A stretch of 64,000 nucleotides of DNA from assembly GCF_007474545.1 (NCBI RefSeq), contig NZ_VKOG01000001.1, positions 248,001 through 312,000 on the forward strand, in the 5' to 3' direction. Within the stretch, counting starts at the first letter, position 1. Every line of letters begins with the position of its first letter. Of this stretch, positions 37,787-48,322 are shown one piece after another. The stretch comes from Chryseobacterium binzhouense. GTDB taxonomy: Bacteria; Bacteroidota; Bacteroidia; Flavobacteriales; Weeksellaceae. The position numbers and the translations under genes were made by a program. Under the pieces are notes generated by a model. The model ran no database searches, had not been told where the DNA came from, and saw nothing but the letters and a program-made list of their open reading frames with translations.

Positions 37787-38974
37787 ATGAAAGTAGTAGT
37801 AGGATTATCCGGAGGTGTGGATTCCAGTGTTACAGCGTATCTGCTGCAACAGCAAGGTCATGAAGTCGTGGCTTTGTTTATGAGAAACTGGAACGATGCT
37901 TCGGTAACGCTGGAAGATGAATGTCCGTGGATCGAGGACAGTAATGATGCCTTAATGGTGGCTCAAAAACTTGGAATTCCGTTTCAGGTAATTGATATGA
38001 GCGATCTGTACAAGGAAAGAATCGTAGATTATATGTTCGACGAATATCAGAAAGGAAGAACTCCGAATCCTGATGTTCTGTGCAACAGAGAAGTAAAATT
38101 CGATGTTTTTATGAAGACGGCAATGTCTCTGGGTGCAGATAAAGTAGCAACCGGACATTACGCCAGAGTCGATTCAACCATTGATGAAAACGGAAAGGAA
38201 ATTTTCCATTTACTTGCCGGGAAAGATAACAATAAAGATCAGTCCTACTTTTTATGTCAGTTAAGTCAGGATCAGTTGTCCAAAGCATTATTTCCGATTG
38301 GGGAACTTACAAAGCCTCAGGTTCGGGAAATCGCTAAAGAAATTGGCTTGGTAACAGCAGATAAAAAAGATTCTCAAGGATTATGTTTTATCGGAAAAGT
38401 AAGTTTACCACAGTTTTTACAGCAGCAATTGATTCCAAAAGAAGGTGAAATTGTAGAAATTTTCAAAGATTCTCCCCTTTTTGCTGAAGAAATGCCCGAA
38501 TTTTCATCAAAACAGGAAGAATTGGAATACCTCAGCCGAAAGATCAATTATAAAAAAACAGACGGTAAAGTCATCGGAAAACATCAGGGAGCTCAGTTTT
38601 TCACGATCGGACAAAGTAAAGGACTTGGAATCGGCGGACATAAAGAAAGTTGTTTTATTATCTCCAGAGACATGGAAAACAATATACTTTTCGTAGGAGA
38701 AGGTCATCAGTTTCCGGGATTGCTTAAAAGAGCTTTAAAAATTGATAACTCTGAACTGCACTGGGTTCGTGAAGATTTAAGGTTAAAAAACGGAGAATCG
38801 ATGGAAGTAATGGCAAGATTCAGATACCGACAGCCATTGCAAAAAGCAACTTTATATCAGTTTGAAGAAGGATTCTATATAGAGTTTGAAGAACCGCAGT
38901 CAGCGATTGCAGAAGGGCAGTTTGCAGCTTGGTACATCGGTGAAGAGCTGATCGGAAGCGGTGTAATTTCTTAA
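37787..38974 (+). CDS. mnmA: tRNA 2-thiouridylase MnmA
   Basis: A 395-residue enzyme that puts the sulfur on U34 of tRNAs for Lys, Glu and Gln. The PP-loop GLSGGVDSS lies at 6-14. The two catalytic cysteines are C99 (in LCNREVKF) and C200 (in GLCFIGK). The RNA-binding and C-terminal domains are full length. It is a single gene with its own -7 box. The call is firm. Confidence 0.95.
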   Translation: MKVVVGLSGGVDSSVTAYLLQQQGHEVVALFMRNWNDASVTLEDECPWIEDSNDALMVAQKLGIPFQVIDMSDLYKERIVDYMFDEYQKGRTPNPDVLCNREVKFDVFMKTAMSLGADKVATGHYARVDSTIDENGKEIFHLLAGKDNNKDQSYFLCQLSQDQLSKALFPIGELTKPQVREIAKEIGLVTADKKDSQGLCFIGKVSLPQFLQQQLIPKEGEIVEIFKDSPLFAEEMPEFSSKQEELEYLSRKINYKKTDGKVIGKHQGAQFFTIGQSKGLGIGGHKESCFIISRDMENNILFVGEGHQFPGLLKRALKIDNSELHWVREDLRLKNGESMEVMARFRYRQPLQKATLYQFEEGFYIEFEEPQSAIAEGQFAAWYIGEELIGSGVIS

Positions 38975-38994
38975 AAGAATTTTATCTGAATAAT

Positions 38995-39030
38995 AATCCC
39001 GAAGCATTTTTGTTTTGGGTTTTTGTTTTT
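38995..39030 (+). terminator. Weak terminator-like region after mnmA
   Basis: CCC...GGG pairing (AATCCCGAAG ... TTTTGGG) followed by T-rich sequence lies just past mnmA, before the convergent LytTR gene. The stem is short, so this is low confidence. Confidence 0.35.
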
Positions 39031-39053
39031 TCTATATTATCTTTCATCTCAAA

Positions 39054-39797
39054 TCAACTTACCAACCAGTCTTTAAAATCTTTCACGCGGTCGCGGCTTA
39101 CAGTAATTTCTTCCTGTGGCTGAAATTCTAATTCAACCTTATAATTGGGCGAGGTGTGAATATTTTTAATATAATCTGAATTGATGATGAACTGCCGGTT
39201 TACGCGAAAGAATTTCTTTTCATCCAGCACCTCTTCCAGTTCATCCAGTGTGAAATCTGAAGGATATGTTCTTTCCTGAGTCTGCAGATAAACAATTTTA
39301 TTTTCGCTGAAAAAACAGCTTACTTCGTGGGTCTGAACAATTTTAAGGTTATAGCCTATTTTCACCAGAATTCTGGAAAGTATTGTTTTTTCTTTTTTTA
39401 TGAGTTGTTTGATATCCTGAGAATTAACCGCCTGATCTGATGGAATGAATGACTTAAACTTTTCCACAGCTCCTGCAAGATCTTCTTCCATTATCGGCTT
39501 CAAAAGATAATCTATACTGTTGAGCTTAAAGGCTTTTAAGGTATACTGGTCGAAAGCTGTTGTATAAATAATGAACGCTCTGGTTGAAATTTTATCAAAA
39601 ATATCAAACGAAAGACCGTCGCCCAAAACAATATCCGAAAAAATAAGCTGCGGATGCTCATTTGCAGCAAACCATTCTACAGCAGCTTCCACAGAATCAA
39701 GATTGGCAACTATCTCTAAATCAAGAAATAAACCTAACATTCTTTCAAGCTTTCTTGCAGCCGGTTTTTCATCTTCAATTATGACAGTTTTGATCAT
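39054..39797 (-). CDS. LytTR-family response regulator
   Basis: A 247-residue response regulator. The receiver domain occupies about 1-120 with phosphoacceptor D55 in SDIVLGDGLSF. A LytTR DNA-binding domain (about 145-245) ends with FFRVNRQFIINSDYIKNI and ...ITVSRDRVKDFKDWL. It is the last gene of a unit with two 2TM-domain proteins. No kinase gene is in this unit; the nearest LytS-type kinase is 12-14 kb away across the Rhs cassette. Confidence 0.9.
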   Translation of the reverse strand: MIKTVIIEDEKPAARKLERMLGLFLDLEIVANLDSVEAAVEWFAANEHPQLIFSDIVLGDGLSFDIFDKISTRAFIIYTTAFDQYTLKAFKLNSIDYLLKPIMEEDLAGAVEKFKSFIPSDQAVNSQDIKQLIKKEKTILSRILVKIGYNLKIVQTHEVSCFFSENKIVYLQTQERTYPSDFTLDELEEVLDEKKFFRVNRQFIINSDYIKNIHTSPNYKVELEFQPQEEITVSRDRVKDFKDWLVS

Positions 39798-39861
39798 TCT
39801 GAGGTATAATTTTAATGTTGAATCTGATGCTAAAATTAAATAAATATTTCGGTATAAAAAG

Positions 39862-40125
39862 CTACTGCTTTCTCAGATTATTCATTTCATCTTTAATGGC
39901 ATTCTGCTCCCATTCAGAATTCAGAATGAATAATTTTACGGCTTTTACCAAGAGGATAATTGCCCAAACTGTCAGAATTATTGATCCGTGAAAGGTATAA
40001 TCGGTGGTCATCCATTTAATAAAATTTCTTCCTAAAATAATTACTGCCACAATACCAAACCATATACAGTTTGTATAAAATGATTTAAGGTCTTTTACTC
40101 TTTGCTGGGTTAATGTATGATTCAT
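39862..40125 (-). CDS. 2TM-domain protein
   Basis: An 87-residue protein with the 2TM signature: a conserved VKDLKSFYTN segment, then two membrane helices (about residues 20-38 and 45-63), ending in a short basic tail. 2TM proteins are small membrane proteins that in flavobacteria are linked to LytS/LytTR signalling genes. The gene lies between another 2TM gene and the LytTR regulator. Confidence 0.8.
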   Translation of the reverse strand: MNHTLTQQRVKDLKSFYTNCIWFGIVAVIILGRNFIKWMTTDYTFHGSIILTVWAIILLVKAVKLFILNSEWEQNAIKDEMNNLRKQ

Positions 40126-40151
40126 GATAACAAATGATTAATAATGATTAA

Positions 40152-40448
40152 TTAAAGTGATTTTGATTTACTTTTTTCCTGTTCGATCAGTTGGTTTATT
40201 TTTCTTTCTTCCCATTCTTTTCCGATTCCAAAAGTGTTTAAACCATGAATGGTTAAACCCAATCCCCATCCTAACATTGGCCAGTAAAACCATAAATGTT
40301 CCGGTGATGTAAGCAGATTGATGATAAGTAAAAAAGGAATGACCAAACAGTATGAGATCAAATTTCCATAAAAGCTCTTTAAATCTTTTACCCTCTTTGC
40401 CGCTTTTTCGTACGCTAAATTTTCTTTGTTGAATGATAAATTTTCCAT
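40152..40448 (-). CDS. 2TM-domain protein, close paralogue of the kinase C-terminus
   Basis: A 98-residue protein with RVKDLKSFYGNLISY, two membrane helices (about residues 27-45 and 53-72) and a WEERKINQLIEQEK tail. It closely resembles the 2TM tail of the LytS kinase near 51.7 kb (HLWFYWPMLGWG is in both). It is the first gene of the unit that ends with the LytTR regulator, with its own promoter. Confidence 0.85.
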   Translation of the reverse strand: MENLSFNKENLAYEKAAKRVKDLKSFYGNLISYCLVIPFLLIINLLTSPEHLWFYWPMLGWGLGLTIHGLNTFGIGKEWEERKINQLIEQEKSKSKSL

Positions 40449-40489
40449 GATGTTTTGTTTTACAATTAATTTGCTTGTTTTTGTTGAGA

Positions 40490-40517
40490 CAAATGTATGT
40501 CAGAAAAGTATCCTCAA
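40490..40517 (-). promoter_or_regulatory. Promoter of the 2TM-2TM-LytTR unit
   Basis: On the minus strand, TTG (40517-40515) and TACATTTG (40497-40490) are 17 bp apart; a second TTG at 40521-40519 gives 21 bp. The -7 box is an exact TAnnTTTG match. The start codon of the first 2TM gene follows about 42 bp later. Confidence 0.55.
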
Positions 40518-40665
40518 TCAACTTTATGTGACTGAATGGTAGAAAAACAGAACTGAATGGAAGTAATCAGGATATATAAACAAAATCCCTCGTAAAATTG
40601 CGGTGGGTTTATTTTTATCCGCTCAAAGTCGGGAGACTTTGCGCAGCGGGGTATATAAATATAAA

Positions 40666-40690
40666 AAAACCTCGCATTTTCCGAGGTTTT
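40666..40690. terminator. Hairpin between repeat units A and B
   Basis: AAAACCTCG (40666-40674) pairs with CGAGGTTTT (40682-40690), with T-rich sequence after it on the plus strand. A bidirectional terminator is possible. Confidence 0.6.
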
Positions 40691-40767
40691 GTTTTTATCC
40701 GCTCAAAGTCACAGACTTTGCGTAGCGGAGGGATTTTAAAAACAGACAATCTTATTCTTTATAAAAC

Positions 40768-40794
40768 AAAAACCTCGCATTTTGCGAGGTTTTT
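40768..40794. terminator. Strong hairpin between repeat units B and C
   Basis: AAAAACCTCGCA (40768-40779) pairs perfectly with TGCGAGGTTTTT (40783-40794), a 12 bp stem with a 3-base loop. On the minus strand a T-rich tract follows, so it probably ends the Rhs operon transcript. Confidence 0.75.
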
Positions 40795-40836
40795 TTATTA
40801 TCAGCTCAAAGTTACAAACTTCGCAGAGCGGGGCGG

Positions 40837-41298
40837 TCATTTGGAAGGTTGATATGAACAATTTCGGAATATAGGATAAATCATTTTTAACTTATCCCCA
40901 AAATTATTCTCTTCATCTTGGTATTGACTTATTTTTCCTTTTTCCACAACCCACCATCTATCATAACCATCATAGTACATTGTGTCATTTCCTTTATTAT
41001 TATATAATACAAAAGCAAAATCTACATTATTATAATATTCCGGATCATTGTTACCGATAAATTTAAATGTTTTAATTTTCGTATTAATTTCTAAATAATT
41101 TGCTTTAGAAAATTTTTGCATAATAAAAGAATTTTCATCAGAATTAATTTTCCAAAACAATTTCTTTTCAAAGCTAAATGATGCATCGTTTGCAGAAGTT
41201 GACTGTTTGTAAAGAATGACTTCTTCATTACTATCCTTTCTTATTGAACACGAAAAAATTATTGCAAAACACATAAATAAAATAACTAATCTAATCAT
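40837..41298 (-). CDS. Lipoprotein, candidate immunity protein of the Rhs toxin
   Basis: A 153-residue protein with a lipoprotein signal (MIRLVILFMCFAIIFSC, cysteine at residue 17 after a short hydrophobic core). The mature part, of about 135 residues, is charged and beta-rich with no recognised domain. It starts only 3 bp after the end of the Rhs-toxin gene. In polymorphic toxin systems the immunity gene sits directly after the toxin gene, so position and size suggest an immunity protein for the C-terminal protease. That it is a lipoprotein would place protection in the envelope. The function is inferred. Confidence 0.55.
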   Translation of the reverse strand: MIRLVILFMCFAIIFSCSIRKDSNEEVILYKQSTSANDASFSFEKKLFWKINSDENSFIMQKFSKANYLEINTKIKTFKFIGNNDPEYYNNVDFAFVLYNNKGNDTMYYDGYDRWWVVEKGKISQYQDEENNFGDKLKMIYPIFRNCSYQPSK

Positions 41299-41301
41299 AA
41301 C

Positions 41302-44300
41302 CTACTTTGCTTTATTACTTGTTACAGATTCTGTTGGTATTTTAATACCCCAATAAACTTGACGTTGTGGTTCATTTAATGCTTCATTCACTTGGTTGGA
41401 GAGAATAGTTGTTCTTATTTCTTCATTATTAGTAAAACCATTTTTATCTACATTTTTAAACGGTTCTTGTCTTTGAAAATAATTAGCATTATCCAATAAA
41501 AAATTTCCAGCGTGTATTATTTCATGTCCTAGCCCTGCAGTTGGAGAATTTATTTTATCATCTTTGCTAAATTTACCACTTTGATATCTTGATATTAAGC
41601 CTTTTCTATTCGCATCGTTATCCTCAGAATTATTGAATAGAATTCCTTTTTTACTATTAAATGTAATTTTACCTATATCAATAGGATCTTTTGTATTCCA
41701 ATGTTTATACTTTTCGTTATAAGATAGCCCCATATAAAATCTTGTAGTTTCACCTTCAACTACACTGAGAACTCTTTTGTCATCAATTATTTTTTGTAAG
41801 TAATTTGTATCTTTTTTCCCGTCTCCGTTTGTATCTAAATTTAATGCATCAGATGTATAAAGCTTATCTAAACCTGCAATTGCATTATCAAGAAATTCAT
41901 TACCTGTTGTTTTCCTATTCTTAGAATATGAATAACTCCATTGTTTTTGTCTACCATCTTCTGTCTGGTAATAAATTATAATCTCTTTTCCATTGGGATC
42001 TTTAAAAAATATCGGATTATTAAAGGCATAATGGTAGGGACTGGCTTTAATATATCTTTCCGCCAGCGGATCCACCACACCCCAACGTCCAATATCCGGC
42101 ATATAGAATCTTGCGCCATAATCATACATTCCGGTCTCTTGTAGCTCCTTGCCGTTGTACTTGTATTGATAGGGATTATAAAAATTATAAAACATCATGT
42201 TCTTATGCATCATTCCAAAGGGATAGTAATCGGTGACTTCCTCAATATCTCCCATTATAATTCCTGGCATACACGGCTGATCAGGAGGTGAATTATCACA
42301 ATTTTTAATACCATCTCCCTTAACTATTCCATCTCCATCTGAATCACTATAATTTATCCTTACGTTACCTAAGTGATCAGTATAATTATAATAATATGTG
42401 GCTCTTAATGAATCGTAAAAACCTTCTGATGTCGGAATAAAGCTTAATTTCATTCCATTATTTGCTGCATTTCCATACGGATCTACCCAATATCTATATT
42501 GAAAACCATCTAAATAATTTGTCTCTAAACCATCAAAGAGCTTCTTTATTTTCACTCCATCCGCTCGATAAGTATAATTGGTTATCTCCGAATTCTGAGT
42601 GATCTGCTTTGGTAAATTTAGAAAATTATACTGAATTGATGAAATGCCTTTATCTACAAATGAGGTCATATTTCCATTTATGTCATATGCTATATCTGTT
42701 GGTGCAGCCTTGTAAGGATAACCATATGTTGTAGTAACGGCATCTGTTATTTTCTGCAAACGGTTGCTTGTATTGTTGTTTTCGTACTGATAGGAAAGAT
42801 TATCAATGAGCATAGCGGTAGTTCCAAATCTATGAGCAGTTCTCTTCATAGTCTTTATATTCCCATTGAGATCATAGGTTACTTTTTCATAATATTCCCT
42901 GATTGATGGATTCATTGAGTTCTGATAAAATCCTGCTGATAAACGGCTGAGTCCATCATACACATATCCATATCTTTTGAGAGGATCATTTTCATTCCCA
43001 GTTCTCCAGTCAACTTCAGCAATATTCCCATTGTACCTTGGAAGAACCTGTAAACTTGGATCAGATGCATCAGGAGTTTGCAGACCTTCAACCTGATTAT
43101 ATTTTATCTTATATCCAAAAAGATCATTTCCCAAATTGTTAGGATCATTAATTCCCGTCATCCAGCCACGAATATTGTAAGTGTAATCAACATTTTGAAG
43201 CCCACTTCCTGAAATTTTCCCACCAACTTTCTTGGTTTTGAGCTGTGAGAGCTCGTTGTATTCGTTCTGAGCGAGATATTCAACAGGATTATTGTCAACC
43301 TGATGGGTATGGGTTTTTAGTCTGTTCTGATGATCATACGTAAAGTTTTCGGTAATTACTTTTTCGGTATCAGAATTAAGCCTTTTATGACGGGTAACGG
43401 CTTGTTTGGTTACCCCGGCAAAGTCAAGCTGAGATTCTGTTTTGGTGTAGCCTCCGAGGTGATTGATGGAGTGGGTGCCAATGGCTCTTCCTCTCTGGTC
43501 GTACCACGTATAGTTTTTTGTCCAGTTATCGTCTTCGATGTTTTTGACATACGAAGCGGTTGGAAGAGATTTGGTGCTGATATTGGAGTTCTGGGCATCT
43601 TGTGTCAAAACATTCTGACCTAAAATCTGTGTAGGAAGAGTTGGGCTTCCCTGTGGATAGGTGTCGTAATAGTTGATAGAAAATACTTTTTCCAGATAAG
43701 GGAACATTACATTGGAATAATAAATCTGCATTCCGTTCTTTGTAAAACCTGCTGTATCCCTGTTTTCTGTAATCACCAGATCTCCAATCATATTCTGCAT
43801 TGGAGATCTCTCAGTAGTTCCTTCAACAAGGCCTGTGAGAATTACTCTTCCAAAACGATCATATTTGGTGAAAAGCCATTTTCCGGTAGGTCGCATTACT
43901 GCATCCTGGGTAAAGATCAGCCGGTCTGCTTTATCATACACCATATATTCCCAGCCTTTCCCGGGAAGCTTCTTTTCAACTAGACGGTTTCTGCCGTCAT
44001 AACGATATTGATAGCAGAGATTGTTTAATATGTCATCAGGTATCTCATCATCGCTTCCTGCTCCATATTCATTATAAAAGCTAAAAGAGGCTTTTGGAGG
44101 GATAACCAATGCCAGTTGATTATATTCGTTATACACATAGTAGGTATCTGCATTTTCAGTTGCGCTTAAAACTTTTCTTACCAGTAAAACTTGCCCTTCA
44201 CCGTTTTTAAATTCGATGGTTTTGTTGCCGTCTTCGTCGGTAACAGTATTTTTATATAACTGCCCATTTCCATAGTACAAGCTGCTTGCTGCTCTAACAG

Positions 44301-44835
44301 AAGTTTTTGTAGCATTATTTAACCAAGTGGTTGTTGGAACAAATTGCCCTACCTGATCATTGGTATTACTTGCATCATAAGTGAATTGTATAGGCTTATT
44401 GTTCCATGCATTTCCCACCTGCTTTTGCTGGAGTAACCGATCCAGTGGAGAATTTTCGAGGATTTTTTCTGAATAGATTTTCTCAGAACCATAGATCGCA
44501 GGGTTTGAAGCGTAATCCAACGGCGCAGTAAAAATGCTGCCGTTGGCTGTAAAAGTTTGCGGAACAGGAAGATAATCTCTCACCTGTCTTCCAAAGCCAT
44601 CATATTCGATATGCGTAACAACATCCCTTCCCAGTGGTGATGCTTTTACATTCACCACCTGTTTTGGTCTTCCTAAACCATCGAAATACTGAACGGTTTC
44701 TGAGGTTTTAGGATTGGAAAGTGTAGGATCGGAGAGATAGGTCTTCGAATATACATAGTTTTCAGTATTGGTCAGCTGTGCCTGAAAAAAGCCTGACACG
44801 AGCAAAGCACTAATGGGAATTAATATTTTTTTCAT
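41302..44835 (-). CDS. Rhs/DUF6443 polymorphic toxin with C-terminal zinc-protease domain
   Basis: A 1177-residue exported protein (signal [19 protein letters not shown]). The N-terminus has the DUF6443 marks ([38 protein letters not shown]). YD-type repeats run through residues about 200-890. The Rhs core ([20 protein letters not shown], then [19 protein letters not shown]) spans about 905-950, the usual border before a variable toxin. The last 225 residues or so hold the HEIIH metal site at 1104-1108 and a following NNEEIRTT segment, as in M91-type effector proteases. The toxin is thus probably a zinc protease. An immunity-like lipoprotein follows 3 bp later. Confidence 0.85.
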   Translation of the reverse strand: MKKILIPISALLVSGFFQAQLTNTENYVYSKTYLSDPTLSNPKTSETVQYFDGLGRPKQVVNVKASPLGRDVVTHIEYDGFGRQVRDYLPVPQTFTANGSIFTAPLDYASNPAIYGSEKIYSEKILENSPLDRLLQQKQVGNAWNNKPIQFTYDASNTNDQVGQFVPTTTWLNNATKTSVRAASSLYYGNGQLYKNTVTDEDGNKTIEFKNGEGQVLLVRKVLSATENADTYYVYNEYNQLALVIPPKASFSFYNEYGAGSDDEIPDDILNNLCYQYRYDGRNRLVEKKLPGKGWEYMVYDKADRLIFTQDAVMRPTGKWLFTKYDRFGRVILTGLVEGTTERSPMQNMIGDLVITENRDTAGFTKNGMQIYYSNVMFPYLEKVFSINYYDTYPQGSPTLPTQILGQNVLTQDAQNSNISTKSLPTASYVKNIEDDNWTKNYTWYDQRGRAIGTHSINHLGGYTKTESQLDFAGVTKQAVTRHKRLNSDTEKVITENFTYDHQNRLKTHTHQVDNNPVEYLAQNEYNELSQLKTKKVGGKISGSGLQNVDYTYNIRGWMTGINDPNNLGNDLFGYKIKYNQVEGLQTPDASDPSLQVLPRYNGNIAEVDWRTGNENDPLKRYGYVYDGLSRLSAGFYQNSMNPSIREYYEKVTYDLNGNIKTMKRTAHRFGTTAMLIDNLSYQYENNNTSNRLQKITDAVTTTYGYPYKAAPTDIAYDINGNMTSFVDKGISSIQYNFLNLPKQITQNSEITNYTYRADGVKIKKLFDGLETNYLDGFQYRYWVDPYGNAANNGMKLSFIPTSEGFYDSLRATYYYNYTDHLGNVRINYSDSDGDGIVKGDGIKNCDNSPPDQPCMPGIIMGDIEEVTDYYPFGMMHKNMMFYNFYNPYQYKYNGKELQETGMYDYGARFYMPDIGRWGVVDPLAERYIKASPYHYAFNNPIFFKDPNGKEIIIYYQTEDGRQKQWSYSYSKNRKTTGNEFLDNAIAGLDKLYTSDALNLDTNGDGKKDTNYLQKIIDDKRVLSVVEGETTRFYMGLSYNEKYKHWNTKDPIDIGKITFNSKKGILFNNSEDNDANRKGLISRYQSGKFSKDDKINSPTAGLGHEIIHAGNFLLDNANYFQRQEPFKNVDKNGFTNNEEIRTTILSNQVNEALNEPQRQVYWGIKIPTESVTSNKAK

Positions 44836-44842
44836 TTGGGTT

Positions 44843-47800
44843 TTATGGTTTATAGTTGTATTTGAATTCTTTTAATACTTTACCGTTGATATCTACAATC
44901 TTCTCCAGTCTGTTGGCTGCATCGTATTTGTAGACTTCCCTGATTCCCGATGGCGGAGTGATGCTCGTGACGCCAATTAAAGGATCGTAGGTGTAAGTAG
45001 TAATAGGATATCTGTAGTTACTCTTTCTAAAATTATCAAGAGTGTTAATAAAATTTGATTCAGATGATGAATCAACATCCGATGTTGATTCAAGTATTAT
45101 ATTTGAAAAATCAACCAGACCGGTTGTCCCATCATAATCTATACCTTCAACCATAGCTATAACTTTCGTATTATTATATCCCCAAATCAAACTCACCGGT
45201 ATTCCACCTTTCATTGTGTATTGCAACAAATTACCTTTCGAATCGTATCTATCATATGTAACTTCTGTTTCCATATTATTGATCGAAAAATTTCGGGACA
45301 TGACAGATGAAGGTAAATAGTTTTGTAAGTTATCATACTTGGTTTCTACGTGGCTTATTAAAATATTTGAATTAACGGTTCCCTTGTAAGTCTCAATACT
45401 CAACGGTATTCCTGTCATACCCTTATTAACTAATCTGGTATTGTTTACATCAGCAGCATAATCATAGTCTGTCTCTATAATTTCACCATCACTTGTTGTT
45501 GCTTTACTAGTAGCTACTTCACCGGAGTTGGTATAAGTAAATTCTGTTTCTTTTATTAAAGTTTTATTACCAAAATATGAGATATCCGTAGTCTTCATAA
45601 GTCTTCTCTTTCCGGTAATTAAAGGGTTAAAAATAAAATGATATTTTGAAACTGGATCTTGATTAATAACAGTTGCTCCTGTATAAGATATACCGACTTC
45701 CCAATTTCCTCCACTACCACAACCTAATAATAAGGCTGGGTAAGTAGTATACGTCGGATCATAAGGGCCGGTTGATGTATTAACTATATAAAATTGTGGA
45801 TATACTGCATAGGTGTTGGGTAGATTTGAGTAGAAATAGTTTGTTTTAAAAACTTTATTTTGATTCTGATCGTATTTTTCAACATATAAACCTTCACCAT
45901 TTGTTGTAATATCTCTTTTAGGAAGCCCTTTATAAGAATATATAAAAGATAGATAATCTTCATTACTAAAACCATATTTTGTTGACCCCTTAGTTGTGCC
46001 ATCAAATATATTTATGTCGGTTTCGGTAACTTCACTATATCCAAAAGGTTTATTTCCACCAGTTCCAAAATCGTTGGAATTCACAGACAGCTCGTTAAAA
46101 ATTGATATTTGATATTCCATAAAACAGCCGCCATCCTGCATTGTCGGCTGAGATTTATATGTTGATGCTCTTACTACGCCAATTGGTTCAAATTTGTAGA
46201 TAAGCTTACCATCCGAATAATTATACGCCTTATGAGATAATAAAGTATTATTCTCATAATTTTTAATAGATTTAATTCTTACACCATGACCATATGAAAC
46301 CGACTTATCAATTGCTCCGTCATCATTATATTCAAAATCACAAGAAACTACGGCGAAATGGATTCCGTCATTGGCATTATACTGAATTCCGTTTTCAACA
46401 TAAACATAATATTCTGTTGTAGGGTCACTATCAAATGGCAGAACATAATCTTCATTCCATTGTTGTTGATGAGTCTGCTCAAATACGCTGCCTGCCACAT
46501 CAATTTTCCACTCTTTTAATAATACCTCGGGTTGGGAAGCTTTCCGTTTATACAATTTTATCTTGCACTTTACCATTTCCGAATATGGATAATGTGTCTG
46601 TGGATATACGGAGCCCATATATCCATCAAAAATGGTATTCTTAAACTTTATTGTAACAGTTTGTGAAGGCTTAAATACCTGACTGACTAAAAAATAATAT
46701 CCCCCAGGAACTGTTGAAGCTCCACGATGAGTTATACTTTCTGATCTACGTATTGCGTCAACCTGACTCCTTGTTGGAATAAATTGATTGTTAAATGTAT
46801 TTGATTCGTATTCAAATTCTGTTCTTGCCTTAGTAGGATAGGTTATTTTTTTTAAAATATTTGTTGGAACATATGACTGATTTACATATCTGGAAGTTGG
46901 AGAATATGGATATGTAACATTCATATTGTAATTTTTATACGGATTAGTATTAAGGTAGTCAAAATAATTTAAATCAGGCAGTAAAGAAAGGCTATTATTA
47001 CCATTATTGTATCCGTAAAAATCTGAACTTGAAATTTTAGAGGGCATCACGTAAGATAAATCGTATTCAAACAGGTAGGGTGGAGTATTCTGAATTGCCA
47101 CTCCTGAACTGTTATAATTTATTTCCTGAACAGAGTTTAATTTTAATCTCTTATGTCTGTAGCCTTCTTCGACTGTTTGGATTTGAATTGTTGGAAAATA
47201 ATCGGTATTAAAAACAAAACTTTTTATCATCTTATTTGGAAATTTCGATTTTATATCAATAGAAGCTAATTTTTTTATTGGAACGGCTGAAGAGTTAGGT
47301 TTAATATCTTCTCTGTTAGCTAAATTAAAATCAATTTTTGTATCTTCTGTTTCGATAGAAACTAATGTTTTTTTATCGTTGATTGTTGCATTGTTACTTG
47401 TTGTAACCTGTTCACTTTGGGACAAATGAAAACTGGGGAAACGAGCTACTTGTGCAGGATACAACTGGTAGGTTTTTTCGTCTTGATATGTGAAATTAAT
47501 TGTCTTTCCAGTAGTTAATGTAATTTTTGATATTTTAAAGGTAATCCCAATGTCTGTATAATCTGTTTGGTCTGTTCTTGATTTTTCAACAACATAAAAG
47601 AAAAATTTGTCCCCTTTATTTGTTGTTGCCAGCCAACCGTCAAAATTTCTGACAAACTTAACATCTTCATTACTTTCTATAAAAAGTATTTCATTAACAT
47701 CTTCAGGGTTGTAAAAAAACTTACCTGAATATCCGTAAAAATTATAGGTAAAAATGTCTGGCTGCCCTTTTTTTGCTTTTAAATCAATAATTACATCATA

Positions 47801-48316
47801 AGCATCATCATTCGGTTGTGGTAAGATAGACGATAATCCATCATTTGTTTCTTGCCTGCCTTGTTGTAATCTATAAGATGGGGTCTCTGAATTAAGTGTT
47901 GCAAAATTATTCTTAAATGCATTGTACCCACTATTATTAGAAAATCCATCTCCTCCATAAGGATTGTCTTCTTTACCCCTGATTTCCTGCGTTATCGTTC
48001 CTTCAGGCATAAAGCTCCATCCTAATCCTACCCATGTAGCTTCATCCGCCACTTTTATACCTGAAGTATGATAGTTTAAGGCCAAGGGTATTTCAATGTT
48101 ATCTACTTTAAGATTATACAAGGGAACTGATACGGAAGCTGTCCCAGTATAGTGTCCCACCGGAATGTCACCAAACCTTCCTAGAAGAGCGACTTCGGGA
48201 GAAGTTGGAACATTAGTTTTGCTTGGATTAAACTGACTTTGATTGCCAGAATTATTCTGACCAAATATTTTACTAATGTTTGCTAGTAATATTATTGATA
48301 TTAAAATTTTTCTCAT
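44843..48316 (-). CDS. Large Rhs-like partner protein without core or toxin
   Basis: A 1157-residue exported protein (signal [19 protein letters not shown]). Its first part has the start [29 protein letters not shown], which matches the amino end of flavobacterial Rhs-type cell-wall proteins. YD-repeat traces lie at the C-terminus ([20 protein letters not shown]). There is no Rhs core and no variable tip. It lies between the T9SS-sorted gene and the toxin gene with 6-8 bp gaps. By analogy with TcB-TcC, where two proteins form the toxin cocoon, it may form the cage with the DUF6443 protein. That is inferred. Confidence 0.75.
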   Translation of the reverse strand: MRKILISIILLANISKIFGQNNSGNQSQFNPSKTNVPTSPEVALLGRFGDIPVGHYTGTASVSVPLYNLKVDNIEIPLALNYHTSGIKVADEATWVGLGWSFMPEGTITQEIRGKEDNPYGGDGFSNNSGYNAFKNNFATLNSETPSYRLQQGRQETNDGLSSILPQPNDDAYDVIIDLKAKKGQPDIFTYNFYGYSGKFFYNPEDVNEILFIESNEDVKFVRNFDGWLATTNKGDKFFFYVVEKSRTDQTDYTDIGITFKISKITLTTGKTINFTYQDEKTYQLYPAQVARFPSFHLSQSEQVTTSNNATINDKKTLVSIETEDTKIDFNLANREDIKPNSSAVPIKKLASIDIKSKFPNKMIKSFVFNTDYFPTIQIQTVEEGYRHKRLKLNSVQEINYNSSGVAIQNTPPYLFEYDLSYVMPSKISSSDFYGYNNGNNSLSLLPDLNYFDYLNTNPYKNYNMNVTYPYSPTSRYVNQSYVPTNILKKITYPTKARTEFEYESNTFNNQFIPTRSQVDAIRRSESITHRGASTVPGGYYFLVSQVFKPSQTVTIKFKNTIFDGYMGSVYPQTHYPYSEMVKCKIKLYKRKASQPEVLLKEWKIDVAGSVFEQTHQQQWNEDYVLPFDSDPTTEYYVYVENGIQYNANDGIHFAVVSCDFEYNDDGAIDKSVSYGHGVRIKSIKNYENNTLLSHKAYNYSDGKLIYKFEPIGVVRASTYKSQPTMQDGGCFMEYQISIFNELSVNSNDFGTGGNKPFGYSEVTETDINIFDGTTKGSTKYGFSNEDYLSFIYSYKGLPKRDITTNGEGLYVEKYDQNQNKVFKTNYFYSNLPNTYAVYPQFYIVNTSTGPYDPTYTTYPALLLGCGSGGNWEVGISYTGATVINQDPVSKYHFIFNPLITGKRRLMKTTDISYFGNKTLIKETEFTYTNSGEVATSKATTSDGEIIETDYDYAADVNNTRLVNKGMTGIPLSIETYKGTVNSNILISHVETKYDNLQNYLPSSVMSRNFSINNMETEVTYDRYDSKGNLLQYTMKGGIPVSLIWGYNNTKVIAMVEGIDYDGTTGLVDFSNIILESTSDVDSSSESNFINTLDNFRKSNYRYPITTYTYDPLIGVTSITPPSGIREVYKYDAANRLEKIVDINGKVLKEFKYNYKP

Positions 48317-48322
48317 TTGTAT

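Larger units (their letters stand above)
40619..40831. repeat. Three-copy dyad repeat array with interleaved terminators
   Basis: Unit A (40619-40649) is CCGCT-CAAAGTC, a short loop, then GACTTTG, a 3-base bulge and AGCGG. Unit B (40699-40728) is nearly the same. Unit C (40802-40831) is a degenerate copy. Between them lie two hairpins with an AAAACCTCG...CGAGGTTTT stem. The array abuts the 3' end of the lipoprotein gene (40837). It is probably a REP-like palindromic element combined with terminators. The rest of the gap (40522-40618) shows nothing else. Confidence 0.7.

Noticed and set aside
41302-44835. Rhs protein as a type VI secretion effector
   Set aside because: No PAAR or VgrG part is present, and the cassette has a T9SS tail gene and signal peptides instead.
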